Shown piece after piece: positions 25,454-34,089 of a DNA stretch of 64,000 nucleotides (positions are counted from its first letter, which is position 1; each line of letters starts with the position of its first letter). This DNA is from DATJPR01 sp963811705 (GTDB lineage: Bacteria > Bacteroidota > Ignavibacteria > UBA10030 > UBA6906). The stretch covers positions 1 to 64,000 of the forward strand of contig CAWESL010000002.1 in NCBI GenBank assembly GCA_963811705.1, written 5' to 3'. The position numbers and the translations under genes were made by a program. The notes beneath the pieces are model-generated. The model saw only the letters and a list, made by a program, of their open reading frames with translations. It had not been told where the DNA came from and made no database searches.

Positions 25454-26691
25454 GGCATGAAGAGGAATGGAACATGCAGGAGCGACAAGATGCCAAACCG
25501 GATCGCTGTTTCCTTCCTTGCCTGCGGAACGAACCAGCCAAAATAGATGGCTTTCACCACGGTGTTACTCATCATGGAAAGAATGATCGCCTTGGAGGCG
25601 ATGCTCCCAAGCGCGTCCGGAGCCCTGACAATGGACAACATGAATGGTGCGATGTCGGTCACACCGACGAGAGAGGCGAGGGTCATGAGCCCGGCGCTTC
25701 CTGCGAATTCCGTGACAATCGATGTCACGACGGACATGAGGACAAAGAGGCCGGCAAAGACCAGCGCAGGGGTGATCTCGAACGGGTTCTCAAGACCGGG
25801 GATGTCGCGGGAATCAAGCGACTTCGGCTCGCGCCGGATCCTGAACGAGACCGCCAGGCCGATCAGCGCCAGGACACAGAGTTTCCACCAGATCACCGAG
25901 ACAAACACGGGGCTCACCAGGGCAATGAGGACCAGGCTCCGGAGATACATCACGCTGCTGGCAAGAAGAGAGGCCTGCAGCGCATCGCCCGCCACCTCCG
26001 GCGATCGCTGTGCCATCCTCCCCCCGGCGAGCGTGACCGCAGTGCTGGACACCGTCCCGCCGAGCAGACCTGAAAGCCAGAGCCCGACTCTGGGTCCGAA
26101 CCGCTTGATCATAATGTATCCGAAAAATCCGATTGTCGAGACCAGGATGACGATTTTCCAGATGCTGGCGGGATTCAGATGGAACCGGGTGTATTCCTGA
26201 TCGGGAAGGGCCGGGAGGATAATAAGCGTGACGAGAAGGAACTTCACCGTGGCAAGGATGTCCACGCGATCGAGATCGGTGACGAGTTTCTCGAGTCTCG
26301 CCTTTTCCGACAGCAGCATCGTGTTGATGATGCCGAGTGCCATGGGGATCCAGATATCGACCACCAGCGCGAGCGCCCCGACGATGAAGGTCAGCAGAGC
26401 GGAGATTTCGCTGGTCGACCCGTAACGCTCATTCTTAATTTTTGCATAATACGCGATGGCGGTGAGGATCGTCATCGAGAGCAGCCCCACCGGAAGGACG
26501 AACGTTGACCCGATTTTGTACAGCCATGCGCAGCCGAACCCGTAGAGGCTGATAATGGGATGCGTCCGGACGCCCCCGAAGACCAGCTTTTGCGATTCGA
26601 TCTTCGTGCTCTCCCGTTCCAACCCCACAAGAAATCCGAGGGCGAGGGCGACCCCCAGACGCATTTCAAACGTCCATTCAATTCCGTTCAT
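25450..26691 (-). CDS. MgtC/SapB-like membrane protein with DUF4010
   Basis: 413 residues with about 11-12 hydrophobic segments. The N-terminal 140 residues match MgtC/SapB-type (MRLGVALALGFLVGLERE, RTHPIISLYG), the rest DUF4010 (LLGGTVSSTAVTLA, then RIRREPKSLDSRDIPGLENPFEITPALVFAGLF). Proteins of this architecture are uncharacterised; the MgtC part elsewhere is tied to growth at low magnesium. Its ATG overlaps the udk stop (ATGA), and its own stop overlaps the next start. Confidence 0.85.
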   Translation of the reverse strand: MNGIEWTFEMRLGVALALGFLVGLERESTKIESQKLVFGGVRTHPIISLYGFGCAWLYKIGSTFVLPVGLLSMTILTAIAYYAKIKNERYGSTSEISALLTFIVGALALVVDIWIPMALGIINTMLLSEKARLEKLVTDLDRVDILATVKFLLVTLIILPALPDQEYTRFHLNPASIWKIVILVSTIGFFGYIMIKRFGPRVGLWLSGLLGGTVSSTAVTLAGGRMAQRSPEVAGDALQASLLASSVMYLRSLVLIALVSPVFVSVIWWKLCVLALIGLAVSFRIRREPKSLDSRDIPGLENPFEITPALVFAGLFVLMSVVTSIVTEFAGSAGLMTLASLVGVTDIAPFMLSIVRAPDALGSIASKAIILSMMSNTVVKAIYFGWFVPQARKETAIRFGILSLLHVPFLFMP

Positions 26692-27320
26692 GAGACAAGT
26701 GCCTGTTCGTGCATCAGCATGCGGATCTTTGCCACGACCATGTCAATGGCGACGATGTTTTGGGAGCCGCGGGGAATGATAATGTCGGCCCAGTGCTTGC
26801 TCGGCTCGACGAATTCGAGGTGCATCGGTTTCACCGTGCGCATATACTGGTCCATCACGGACTCCACCGATCTCCCGCGTTCCAGGATGTCGCGGCGGAT
26901 TCTGCGGATCAGCCGTTCATCGGCATCCGTGTCGACGAAGAGTTTGATGTCCATCAGGTCGCGCAGGGACTTATCGACGAAGATCAGGATGCCGTCGATG
27001 ATGATGATATCGCGCGGATCGACGCGACGCTGCGAAGGAAGACGCCGATGGGTCGTGAAATTGTAGATGGGTTCGTCAATCGCCCGTCGCGCCTTCAGCT
27101 CCATTAAATTATGGATGAGCAATTCCGTTTCGAGCGAGTCCGGGTGATCGAAATTAATTTCCGAGGCCGCTTTTCCTCCGTGCGCACTCAGATCCTTGTA
27201 GTACGAATCGTGCTGGAGAACAACGACCTGAGAACTGTCCAGCCGCTCAAGGATCTTGTTTGTAACCGAAGTCTTCCCGGATCCCGTCCCTCCGGCGATG
27301 CCTATGATAAGAGAATCCAT
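26688..27320 (-). CDS. udk: Uridine kinase
   Basis: 210 residues from ATG 27320; the longer open frame upstream (to 27413) is not conserved sequence. Udk phosphorylates uridine/cytidine to the monophosphate. P-loop GIAGGTGSGKTSV is at residues 7-19, followed by QHDSYYKDLS, FDHPDSLETELL and RRIRRDILERGRSVESV with IIPRGSQN near the end. First gene of a three-gene operon. Confidence 0.95.
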   Translation of the reverse strand: MDSLIIGIAGGTGSGKTSVTNKILERLDSSQVVVLQHDSYYKDLSAHGGKAASEINFDHPDSLETELLIHNLMELKARRAIDEPIYNFTTHRRLPSQRRVDPRDIIIIDGILIFVDKSLRDLMDIKLFVDTDADERLIRRIRRDILERGRSVESVMDQYMRTVKPMHLEFVEPSKHWADIIIPRGSQNIVAIDMVVAKIRMLMHEQALVS

Positions 27321-27346
27321 GGTGTCCGCAGATTTTTTTGTGCAAT

Positions 27347-27375
27347 AAGGTACACGAGAAATGCGCGGAAAGCAA
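27347..27375 (-). promoter_or_regulatory. Putative promoter for udk
   Basis: On the - strand: TTGCTT (27375-27370), 17-bp spacer, TACCTT (27352-27347), about 27 nt before the udk ATG. Confidence 0.45.
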
Positions 27376-27515
27376 CAGTTCTTGGGCCTCCTCCGGCGCG
27401 CCGCATCCGGCACCGAGGGGAGAGGAACAGTCGACGGAACCAGCGTTGGAACTCATGATGTTTTCTTTATGGAGATCAGTGCCTTCAGAGAAAAACTTCT
27501 CCGGGTCGTTTTTCG

Positions 27516-27521
27516 TATATT
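27516..27521 (+). promoter_or_regulatory. Possible -10 element for htpX
   Basis: TATATT followed by GG, as at 10909. There is no TTG at the expected distance upstream, so an activator or a different sigma factor may be needed. Weak call. Confidence 0.25.
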
Positions 27522-27566
27522 GGACAGTGGCAAAATCAGTTGAACGTGAACGGAGTTGACTCGTCA

Positions 27567-28430
27567 ATGAACACCATGAAATCTGTTTTCCTTATGTCGC
27601 TTCTCACCGTCCTCGTTGTCCTCGTGGGCAACTGGGTGGGCGGTCAGAGCGGAATGATCATTGCTTTCCTGTTCGCCATTGGAATGAACTTCGGGAGTTA
27701 CTGGTTCAGTGCCAAGATCGTGTTGGCCATGTATCACGCACAGGAAGTAACCCGCGATCAGCTTCCGTGGCTCTTCGACATGATCCAGGACCTGACTGGT
27801 CGGGCCGGACTGCCGATGCCAAGAGTGTACGTCATCCCGCAGGAACAGCCGAACGCATTTGCGACCGGGCGGGATCCCCAGCACGCAGCGGTCGCGGTCA
27901 CCGAAGGGATCATGCGAACGCTCAGCAAGGAAGAGCTCCGCGGCGTTCTCAGCCACGAGCTCGCCCATGTTCAGCACCGTGATATCCTCATCGGGACGAT
28001 CGCAGCCACGATGGCGGGGGCCATCAGCATGCTCGCAAACATGGCGCAGTGGGCGATGATCTTCGGCGGGGGCGGGCGGGGAAACGACCGTGACGGCGGC
28101 GGTCCGTTCGGTGGCCTGGTGATGATCATTGTGGCCCCCATTGCGGCCCTGCTGATCCAGATGGCAATTTCGCGATCCCGCGAGTTCGCCGCCGACGAAG
28201 GCGGGGCGAAGATCTCCGGGGATCCGCTGGCACTCGCACAGGCGCTAAAGAAGCTGGAAACGCGGACGGAGACAATTCCCATGGATGCCCCGCCGGCAAC
28301 GGCGCATATGTTCATCGTGAACCCGCTCCGGCCCGGGGGGTTGATGTCGCTCTTTAGCACGCACCCGCCGATGGAGGAGCGAATCGCCCGGCTTGAACAA
28401 ATGGCGTACGGCCACGCTGCGCGGGCATGA
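27567..28430 (+). CDS. htpX: HtpX-like membrane zinc metalloprotease
   Basis: 287 residues from ATG 27567 (a TTG at 27540 is a weaker alternative). Four hydrophobic segments in the M48B order: SVFLMSLLTVLVVLVGNWVG, MIIAFLFAIGMNFGSYWF, then the active site LRGVLSHELAHVQHRDIL (HELAH), a third segment, and LVMIIVAPIAALLIQMAI followed by SRSREFAADEGGA with the third zinc ligand Glu. HtpX degrades damaged inner-membrane proteins. Length is normal. Confidence 0.94.
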   Translation: MNTMKSVFLMSLLTVLVVLVGNWVGGQSGMIIAFLFAIGMNFGSYWFSAKIVLAMYHAQEVTRDQLPWLFDMIQDLTGRAGLPMPRVYVIPQEQPNAFATGRDPQHAAVAVTEGIMRTLSKEELRGVLSHELAHVQHRDILIGTIAATMAGAISMLANMAQWAMIFGGGGRGNDRDGGGPFGGLVMIIVAPIAALLIQMAISRSREFAADEGGAKISGDPLALAQALKKLETRTETIPMDAPPATAHMFIVNPLRPGGLMSLFSTHPPMEERIARLEQMAYGHAARA

Positions 28431-28449
28431 TCGGAAACCGGGAGGTGGT

Positions 28450-28794
28450 ATGAGTCGGGGATTTGTTCTCGGCGTGCTTCTGACCGTGGTCCTGGTGGCG
28501 CTGGCGATCCTTCTGCTCGTCGGTGAGAAAGAAACCATCGTCGACGACAACGCCCACAACATACTCGGGATTGTTGAGTCGTCACTGATGAAAGAGTACC
28601 GGGATCCCGCGATGCAGGATTCCCTCCACCACGACTTCCTTGCGATCCACGAAAAAGTGCGGCAGGGGGATGCGGATTCGGCGGGCCTTCGGAGGCTTGT
28701 GCGGGAGTTCTATCGGTATTACGGGGATGGGAGGATCGATTCCCTGGAGGCGAACGCTCTTGTGAAAAACGTTGTCTTCCTGGCGAACGAATAA
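28450..28794 (+). CDS. Small single-pass membrane protein of unknown function
   Basis: 114 residues from ATG 28450, with GGAGGT 4 nt... upstream at 28441-28446. One N-terminal helix (FVLGVLLTVVLVALAILLLVG) is followed by a soluble acidic tail of about 85 residues containing YYGDGRIDSLEANALV, which recalls an EF-hand/dockerin loop but is too short to call. No family recognised. Placed 19 nt after htpX; probably co-transcribed. Confidence 0.7.
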   Translation: MSRGFVLGVLLTVVLVALAILLLVGEKETIVDDNAHNILGIVESSLMKEYRDPAMQDSLHHDFLAIHEKVRQGDADSAGLRRLVREFYRYYGDGRIDSLEANALVKNVVFLANE

Positions 28795-28823
28795 CCTGCG
28801 CGCGTCACAATCGGCTCTCTACG

Positions 28824-28859
28824 GGGACCGTCTCAACGACGGTCCCTGTTCTGTTTCTT
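28824..28859. terminator. Intrinsic terminator at the convergent htpX / argH junction
   Basis: GGGACCGTC (28824-28832), 5-nt loop, GACGGTCCC (28838-28846), followed by a T-rich tail to 28859 on the + strand. The nine-base stem is perfect. The argH stop codon lies in the loop, so the terminator of the + strand unit is built from the last codons of the opposite gene. Confidence 0.8.
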
Positions 28860-30263
28860 CCCCCGCCCCCCGTTGAGGAAGTGTTCCCACCGCGCAAGCG
28901 CTTTGCGCACCTCAGTCGGAGAAGTTGATCCGGCCGATTTCTTCGCACCGACGCTCGCCCGCGGACCGATCAATTGCAATGCGACAGGATCGAACAAGGG
29001 AGAAAACGCCTGAAGATCGGAGAGGGAGAACGATGGGAGATCGCGTTTCTGTTCGATCGCCGTCCGAACGAGATCGCCCACGACGGCATGCGCCGCACGA
29101 AACGGCAAACCCTTGCGAACAAGGAAATCCGCGAGATCGGTGGCGGTGCTGAAATCCGCCCGCAGATCCTTTTCGAACCTGGCTCCGTTGACCTTCACCG
29201 TCGGGATCATCAACGTCAGGATATGCAACGATGCGGTCAGCGTGTCGGCAGTGTCGAACATCGGGAGTTTATCTTCCTGTAAATCCCGGTTGTACGAGAG
29301 GGGAAGACCTTTCATCGTCGTGAGGAGGGAGAACAGATTGCCGTAGACTCTTCCCGTTTTCCCGCGAACCAACTCGGCCATATCGGGGTTCTTCTTCTGC
29401 GGCATAATGCTGCTCCCCGTGGCGAACGCGTCTCCGATCTCGATGAACCCCCACTCCCGTGAACTCCAGAGGACGAGCTCTTCGGCCATCCTGCTCAAAT
29501 GCATCATCGCGATCGCCGCGTCACCGAGGAATTCAAGAATCGCATCGCGGTCGCTGACCGAATCAATACTGTTCTCCACGATGCCTTCGAGCCCGAGGTC
29601 CTTAGCGACCGACGCCCGATCGATGGGGAAGGAACTCCCGGCAAGGGCTCCCGCGCCAAGGGGCGAGTGCAATGCCCGACGACGACAATCCTGAAACCGT
29701 TGATGATCGCGGTCGAGCATCTCCACATGGGCGAGGAGATGGTGTGCGAGCAGGATCGGTTGTCCGTGCTGTAAATGCGTGTACCCCGGCATCAGGACAT
29801 CCTGATGGCGCCTCGCCATCATGACGAGCGCCTCTTGCAGCGCATGGATATGCCCGGCAATGTTCGCGATGGCCGTGCGGAGAAAGAGGCGTTCATCGAG
29901 GGCAATTTGATCGTTCCGGCTTCGGGCGGTGTGAAGCCGGCCTCCCGCGTCGCCCACGAGGTCGATCAGCCGGGCCTCGATGGCCATGTGAATGTCTTCT
30001 GCGACGAACCTCCCCTTTTGACGTCCGCCCTTCAAAGCCGGGAATGTTCCTGCGCGGATTTCCCGCCGGATCGCGGCCAGACCGCCGGCGATCTTGCGCG
30101 CGTCCGTCGACGCAATGATCTTCTGGCGCGCAAGCATGCGTACGTGCGCGAGACTCCCGTCGATGTCCTCTTCATACAACCGTCGGTCGATCGGGAGGGA
30201 AGAAGAGAACCGGAGGGCTTCTGGATGCAGCCCTCCCCGGAATCGTCCTTTCCCGTTGGTCAT
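28833..30263 (-). CDS. argH: Argininosuccinate lyase
   Basis: 476 residues. ArgH splits argininosuccinate into arginine and fumarate. Signatures: LHTARSRNDQIALDERLFL, THLQHGQPILLAHH, SVSDRDAILEFL and the mobile catalytic loop GSSIMPQKKNPDMAELVRGK. The very end (GGRGKKQNRDRR) is basic and encoded by the terminator stem and its tail, so it is probably an unstructured extension. The ATG overlaps the argG stop. Confidence 0.95.
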   Translation of the reverse strand: MTNGKGRFRGGLHPEALRFSSSLPIDRRLYEEDIDGSLAHVRMLARQKIIASTDARKIAGGLAAIRREIRAGTFPALKGGRQKGRFVAEDIHMAIEARLIDLVGDAGGRLHTARSRNDQIALDERLFLRTAIANIAGHIHALQEALVMMARRHQDVLMPGYTHLQHGQPILLAHHLLAHVEMLDRDHQRFQDCRRRALHSPLGAGALAGSSFPIDRASVAKDLGLEGIVENSIDSVSDRDAILEFLGDAAIAMMHLSRMAEELVLWSSREWGFIEIGDAFATGSSIMPQKKNPDMAELVRGKTGRVYGNLFSLLTTMKGLPLSYNRDLQEDKLPMFDTADTLTASLHILTLMIPTVKVNGARFEKDLRADFSTATDLADFLVRKGLPFRAAHAVVGDLVRTAIEQKRDLPSFSLSDLQAFSPLFDPVALQLIGPRASVGAKKSAGSTSPTEVRKALARWEHFLNGGRGKKQNRDRR

Positions 30264-31516
30264 TTCGCGTCGGTGAATACTTCGCCGGATTGCACGGTTG
30301 CAGCGCCGTTCCCCAGAACGGCCGCCTGCACCTGATGGAACGTCTTGGTCGGAAGTCCGAAGATCTTAATGAACCCTTCCGATGCCTTGTGGTCGAACGT
30401 GTCCTCTTCCGTGTACGTGGCGAGGTGGGCGTTATAGAGCGAGTACGCAGACTTGCGTCCGGCGATGATGGTCCTTCCTTTAAAGAGCTTCACTCGAACC
30501 AGTCCGGTCACGGTCTTTTGCGTCTCCTGGATGAAAGCATCCAGGGACTTGCGCAGCGGCGAAAACCACAGTCCGTTGTACACGAGGTTCGCATACTCAT
30601 TGGCAAGCTGGCTCTTGAGATTCATGACCGGCTTGTCGAGCGTCAATCGCTCGAGCTCGGCATGGGCGAAATGGAGCACCGTTGCCGCGGGCGCCTCGTA
30701 CACTTCCCGCGATTTGATTCCCACAAGCCGGTTCTCCACGAGGTCAATTCTCCCGACACCATGCGCTCCCGCGATCCGGTTCAAGGCCGCCACAAGCTCC
30801 ACGGCCGGCATCGGTTCGCCGTTGAGGGATACGGGCGTCCCTTCCTCGAATGCAATCTCGACATAGATCGGAGTGTCCGGAGCAAGCGCGGGATCGACGG
30901 TCCGCTGGTACGCGTCGGCAGGCGGCTCCGCCATCGGGTCTTCAAGGACTCCGCACTCGATACTCGTTCCCCAGAGATTGTCATCGATCGAATACGGACT
31001 CTTGACCGTGGCGGCAACCGGAATCCCGTGCGCCTTGGCATAGACAATCTCTTCCTCGCGCGAACGGAACTCCCATTCCCGGAGCGGCGCCATCGCCTTC
31101 AGGTCCGGCGCTAACGCCGCGATCGCGACTTCGAACCGCACCTGGTCGTTGCCCTTGCCCGTGCATCCGTGAGCGATGATCGATGCGCCTTCCTGGCGGG
31201 CGATCTCGACCATATACTTGGCGAGCAGCGGTCGCCCGATGGAGGTCGCCATCGGATAGACTCCCTCATACACCGCACCCGCCCTCAGGGTCGGGAAGAC
31301 ATAATCCTCGATGAATTCCTTCTTGAGGTCCTTGATGTATGCCTTGGTCGCGCCGGTGGCGTGGGCCTTGGCCTGGAGCCCGTCGAGCTCCTTCGACTGC
31401 CCGAGATCGCCCGTCGCCGTTATGACGTCGGCATCGTATTTTGCGCTCATCCACTTCACCATGACAGACGTATCGAGTCCGCCCGAGTATGCGACGACTA
31501 CTTTCTGTTTGCTCAT
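30260..31516 (-). CDS. argG: Argininosuccinate synthase
   Basis: 418 residues. It joins citrulline and aspartate using ATP. The PP-loop VVVAYSGGLDTSVMVKWM is at the N-terminus; other conserved blocks are ATGDLGQ, HGCTGKGNDQVRFEVA, SPYSIDDNLWG and GIKSREVYEAPAA. Overlaps argR by 4 nt and argH by 4 nt. Confidence 0.96.
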   Translation of the reverse strand: MSKQKVVVAYSGGLDTSVMVKWMSAKYDADVITATGDLGQSKELDGLQAKAHATGATKAYIKDLKKEFIEDYVFPTLRAGAVYEGVYPMATSIGRPLLAKYMVEIARQEGASIIAHGCTGKGNDQVRFEVAIAALAPDLKAMAPLREWEFRSREEEIVYAKAHGIPVAATVKSPYSIDDNLWGTSIECGVLEDPMAEPPADAYQRTVDPALAPDTPIYVEIAFEEGTPVSLNGEPMPAVELVAALNRIAGAHGVGRIDLVENRLVGIKSREVYEAPAATVLHFAHAELERLTLDKPVMNLKSQLANEYANLVYNGLWFSPLRKSLDAFIQETQKTVTGLVRVKLFKGRTIIAGRKSAYSLYNAHLATYTEEDTFDHKASEGFIKIFGLPTKTFHQVQAAVLGNGAATVQSGEVFTDAK

Positions 31517-31968
31517 ACTTCCATGCCCTTGATAAGAAGAGATTTGAGATAGGTCACGACATCGTTCGTTTTCCGCGCCGATCGCGGCACGACAAGAAGC
31601 GTATTGTCTCCCGCCACGGTTCCAATGATATCGCGAACCTTGCGGTGATCGATATATTCTCCGATGATGCTCGCACTCCCCGGAAGAGTATGGATGACGA
31701 CAAGGTGTTCATTGGAAACGATGGAGAGCACCTGCAAGGAAGGGGTCGGGGACGGCTGCCGGGACTCTTCGCCCGGGAGTTCATATTTTCCCCCGTCGGC
31801 CCTGCTCACCCACGACACGCCGATCTCCTTCATGTCCCGCGAAAGGGTTGCCTGTGTCACGTCGATTCCCCGTTCGCGAAGGCGTCTCCGGAGCTCACCC
31901 TGGCTTGCAATCGGACGCGCGTCGATGATTTCCCGGATTGCGTATTGCCGTTCGTTTTTGGTGATCAT
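31513..31968 (-). CDS. argR: Arginine repressor
   Basis: 151 residues, the usual ArgR size. The N-terminal winged helix (IASQGELRRRLRERGIDVTQ, then ATLSRDMKEIG) carries the family's SRD recognition helix; the C-terminal arginine-binding/hexamer part has IIGTVAGDNTLLVVPRSA with the GDNT acidic pair. ArgR with arginine binds ARG boxes; two such boxes lie at 35151-35186, upstream of both argC and argD. argR sits inside the operon it would regulate, so autoregulation is expected. Confidence 0.95.
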   Translation of the reverse strand: MITKNERQYAIREIIDARPIASQGELRRRLRERGIDVTQATLSRDMKEIGVSWVSRADGGKYELPGEESRQPSPTPSLQVLSIVSNEHLVVIHTLPGSASIIGEYIDHRKVRDIIGTVAGDNTLLVVPRSARKTNDVVTYLKSLLIKGMEV

Positions 31969-31984
31969 GGTCGTTGTCCCCCCC

Positions 31985-32001
31985 GCCGGCTCGCCGCCGG
32001 C
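31985..32001 (-). other. Hairpin between argB and argR
   Basis: GCCGGC (31985-31990) and GCCGGC (31996-32001) form a 6-bp GC stem with a 5-nt loop, directly before the G-rich ribosome-binding region of argR. It might lower argR translation relative to the enzymes. Confidence 0.35.
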
Positions 32002-32007
32002 ACCCTT

Positions 32008-32865
32008 CTAAACTTTGGCGTGGATAAGTTCTGTTCCGACGCCGGTATCGGTGAAGATCTCGAGAAGCAACGAATGCTTGATACGCCCGTCGACAAGGTG
32101 GACTTTGTTCACCCCTGCGTGCAGCGCTTCGAACGCCGACCGGACTTTCGGGATCATCCCGCGGCTGATCACCTTGTCCTGGATCAGACGCTCGCCTTCC
32201 TCCTGGTCCATGCTGTGCACGAGATCGCCTCCTGCCAGGACGCCTTCGACATCGCTGAGGTAGACAAGTTTTTCCGCCTGCAGGGCGGAGGCAATTGCTG
32301 CCGCGGCAAGGTCGGCGTTGACATTGTAGCCACGTCCGTCCCCATTGAACCCGATCGGGGCGATCACCGGGAGGCAATTGTTGCTCACCAGCAGGGTAAG
32401 AAAGGCGGTGTTGACTTCCGTGATCTCCCCGACGTACCCGAGGTCGTGCCCGTCCGGCTGCAGCCTTCGGACACGCAGGAGCGAAGCGTCGATGCCGCAC
32501 ACGCCGACGGCGTTCCCCTCATGCTGATTTATCCGCGCGACGATATCCTTGTTGGTCTTGCCGGCGAGGACCATCTGCACGACTTCCATCATCGCATCGT
32601 CGGTGTATCGTTGGCCGTCGACGAACCGGGATTCCAGGCCCAGGCGCGTTGCGAGGTCGGTGATTTCCCTGCCGCCCCCGTGCACAATCGCCACACGGAT
32701 GCCGATTTTCTTGAGAAGGGTCACGTCCTGCGCAAACGTCTCACGCAGGTCTTCGTCGACCATGGCCGCTCCCCCATACTTGATGACGAACGTCTTTCCC
32801 TCGTACCGGGTGATGTACGGAAGCGATTCTATCAATACTTCGGTTTTTGCGCTGATGGAGATCAT
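32008..32865 (-). CDS. argB: Acetylglutamate kinase
   Basis: 285 residues. It phosphorylates N-acetylglutamate, often the arginine-feedback step in organisms that use ArgJ. Amino-acid-kinase motifs: FVIKYGGAAMVDEDL, VHGGGREITDL, GRGYNVNADLAAAAIASAL, LSDVEGV and GMIPKVRSAFEAL. Starts 6 nt after the argJ stop. Confidence 0.96.
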   Translation of the reverse strand: MISISAKTEVLIESLPYITRYEGKTFVIKYGGAAMVDEDLRETFAQDVTLLKKIGIRVAIVHGGGREITDLATRLGLESRFVDGQRYTDDAMMEVVQMVLAGKTNKDIVARINQHEGNAVGVCGIDASLLRVRRLQPDGHDLGYVGEITEVNTAFLTLLVSNNCLPVIAPIGFNGDGRGYNVNADLAAAAIASALQAEKLVYLSDVEGVLAGGDLVHSMDQEEGERLIQDKVISRGMIPKVRSAFEALHAGVNKVHLVDGRIKHSLLLEIFTDTGVGTELIHAKV

Positions 32866-32871
32866 CGTCCT

Positions 32872-34080
32872 TCACGTCCTGTAGTTCGCATTGATCGCGA
32901 CGTACTCTTTCGAAAGGTCGCACGTCCAGAAGACCGCTTCCTCCCGCCCCTGGTGAAGATCCACCGTAATGACGATCTCCTTTTGCTGGAGCACCTTTTT
33001 CGCGCACTCTTCGGAGAACTCAATCCCGTAGTGGCGTTTCAATATGGGGACGTCGCCGAAATCGATGGTGACCTCATCGGGGTCGAAGGCGATGCCGGAA
33101 TACCCGACAGCGGCAAGGATCCGTCCCCAGTTGGCGTCTTCTCCATTGATCGCGGTTTTCACGAGGTTCGAGTTCGCCACGGACCGTGCTGCACGATCGG
33201 CATCCGCTTCGGACTTCGCCCCCTGCACCCGGATTTCGAGGAACTTCGTCGCGCCTTCTCCGTCGAGAACGATTCTCTTGGACAGATCGATCAGCAACGC
33301 GTCCAGGGCATTGCTGAATTCGCCGAACCCGGGATCGTCGGCTGAGACAAGCTGCTGGTTGCCCGCGGCGCCGTTCGCAAGAACGAGCACCATGTCGTTT
33401 GTGCTGGTATCGCCGTCGACGGTGATCCTGTTGAACGATTTGCGGCATGAGGCGACAAGTGCGGAGTGCAGCAGCGGCGGGGCGATCGAGAGATCGGTGG
33501 TCACGAACGCGAGCATGGTCGCCATGTTGGGCGCGATCATCCCGGAACCTTTCGCAATCCCTCCGATCACCACGTTGTTCCCGTCGACAGAAAACGCGAC
33601 GGCGGCTTCTTTTGTGAAGGTATCGGTTGTCAAGATCCCCTCCGCCGCGTCCCTGCTTCCCGCGCGGGAAAGGTTCGCGAACGCGGAATCGATTCCTGCC
33701 AGGATATTCGCAATCGGCATCTGCTGGCCAATGACCCCCGTGGACGAAACGAGAACGTCGGAGGATTGGACATTGAGCAGTCGCGCCGTCTTCTGCGCCA
33801 TCGCTCGCGCATCACGGAGTCCCTGTTCCCCGGTGCAGGCATTGGCGTTCCCGCTATTGACGACGATCGCTCGGGCCGCGGGACGGAGAGCCAGGTGTTC
33901 CTTGTCGAGGACCACCGGTGCGGCAGCCACAATGTTCTGTGTGAACACCCCGGCGGCCGTCGCCAGGCTTTCGGAGACGACGAGGCTGAGATCTTTCTTC
34001 GCCTTTTTTACTCCGCAATGAACGCCGGCCGCCACGAAGCCCCGGGGAGCAGTGATTCCCCCGTCAATCACGTTGTGCAT
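32872..34080 (-). CDS. argJ: Glutamate N-acetyltransferase / ornithine acetyltransferase
   Basis: 402 residues. ArgJ recycles the acetyl group from N-acetylornithine to glutamate and may also make N-acetylglutamate from acetyl-CoA. The autocleavage site is in KGSGMIAPNMATMLAF, where Thr after Ala becomes the N-terminal nucleophile of the beta chain. VNSGNANACTG and DTSTNDMV are also conserved. No argA or argE is seen here, consistent with the cyclic pathway. Confidence 0.96.
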   Translation of the reverse strand: MHNVIDGGITAPRGFVAAGVHCGVKKAKKDLSLVVSESLATAAGVFTQNIVAAAPVVLDKEHLALRPAARAIVVNSGNANACTGEQGLRDARAMAQKTARLLNVQSSDVLVSSTGVIGQQMPIANILAGIDSAFANLSRAGSRDAAEGILTTDTFTKEAAVAFSVDGNNVVIGGIAKGSGMIAPNMATMLAFVTTDLSIAPPLLHSALVASCRKSFNRITVDGDTSTNDMVLVLANGAAGNQQLVSADDPGFGEFSNALDALLIDLSKRIVLDGEGATKFLEIRVQGAKSEADADRAARSVANSNLVKTAINGEDANWGRILAAVGYSGIAFDPDEVTIDFGDVPILKRHYGIEFSEECAKKVLQQKEIVITVDLHQGREEAVFWTCDLSKEYVAINANYRT

Positions 34081-34089
34081 ACTGTTCCC

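Noticed and set aside
31489..33345. 618-residue open frame on + opposite argR/argB/argJ
   Set aside because: It mirrors the - strand arg genes, has no recognisable domain and no ribosome binding site. High GC makes long antisense frames common here.
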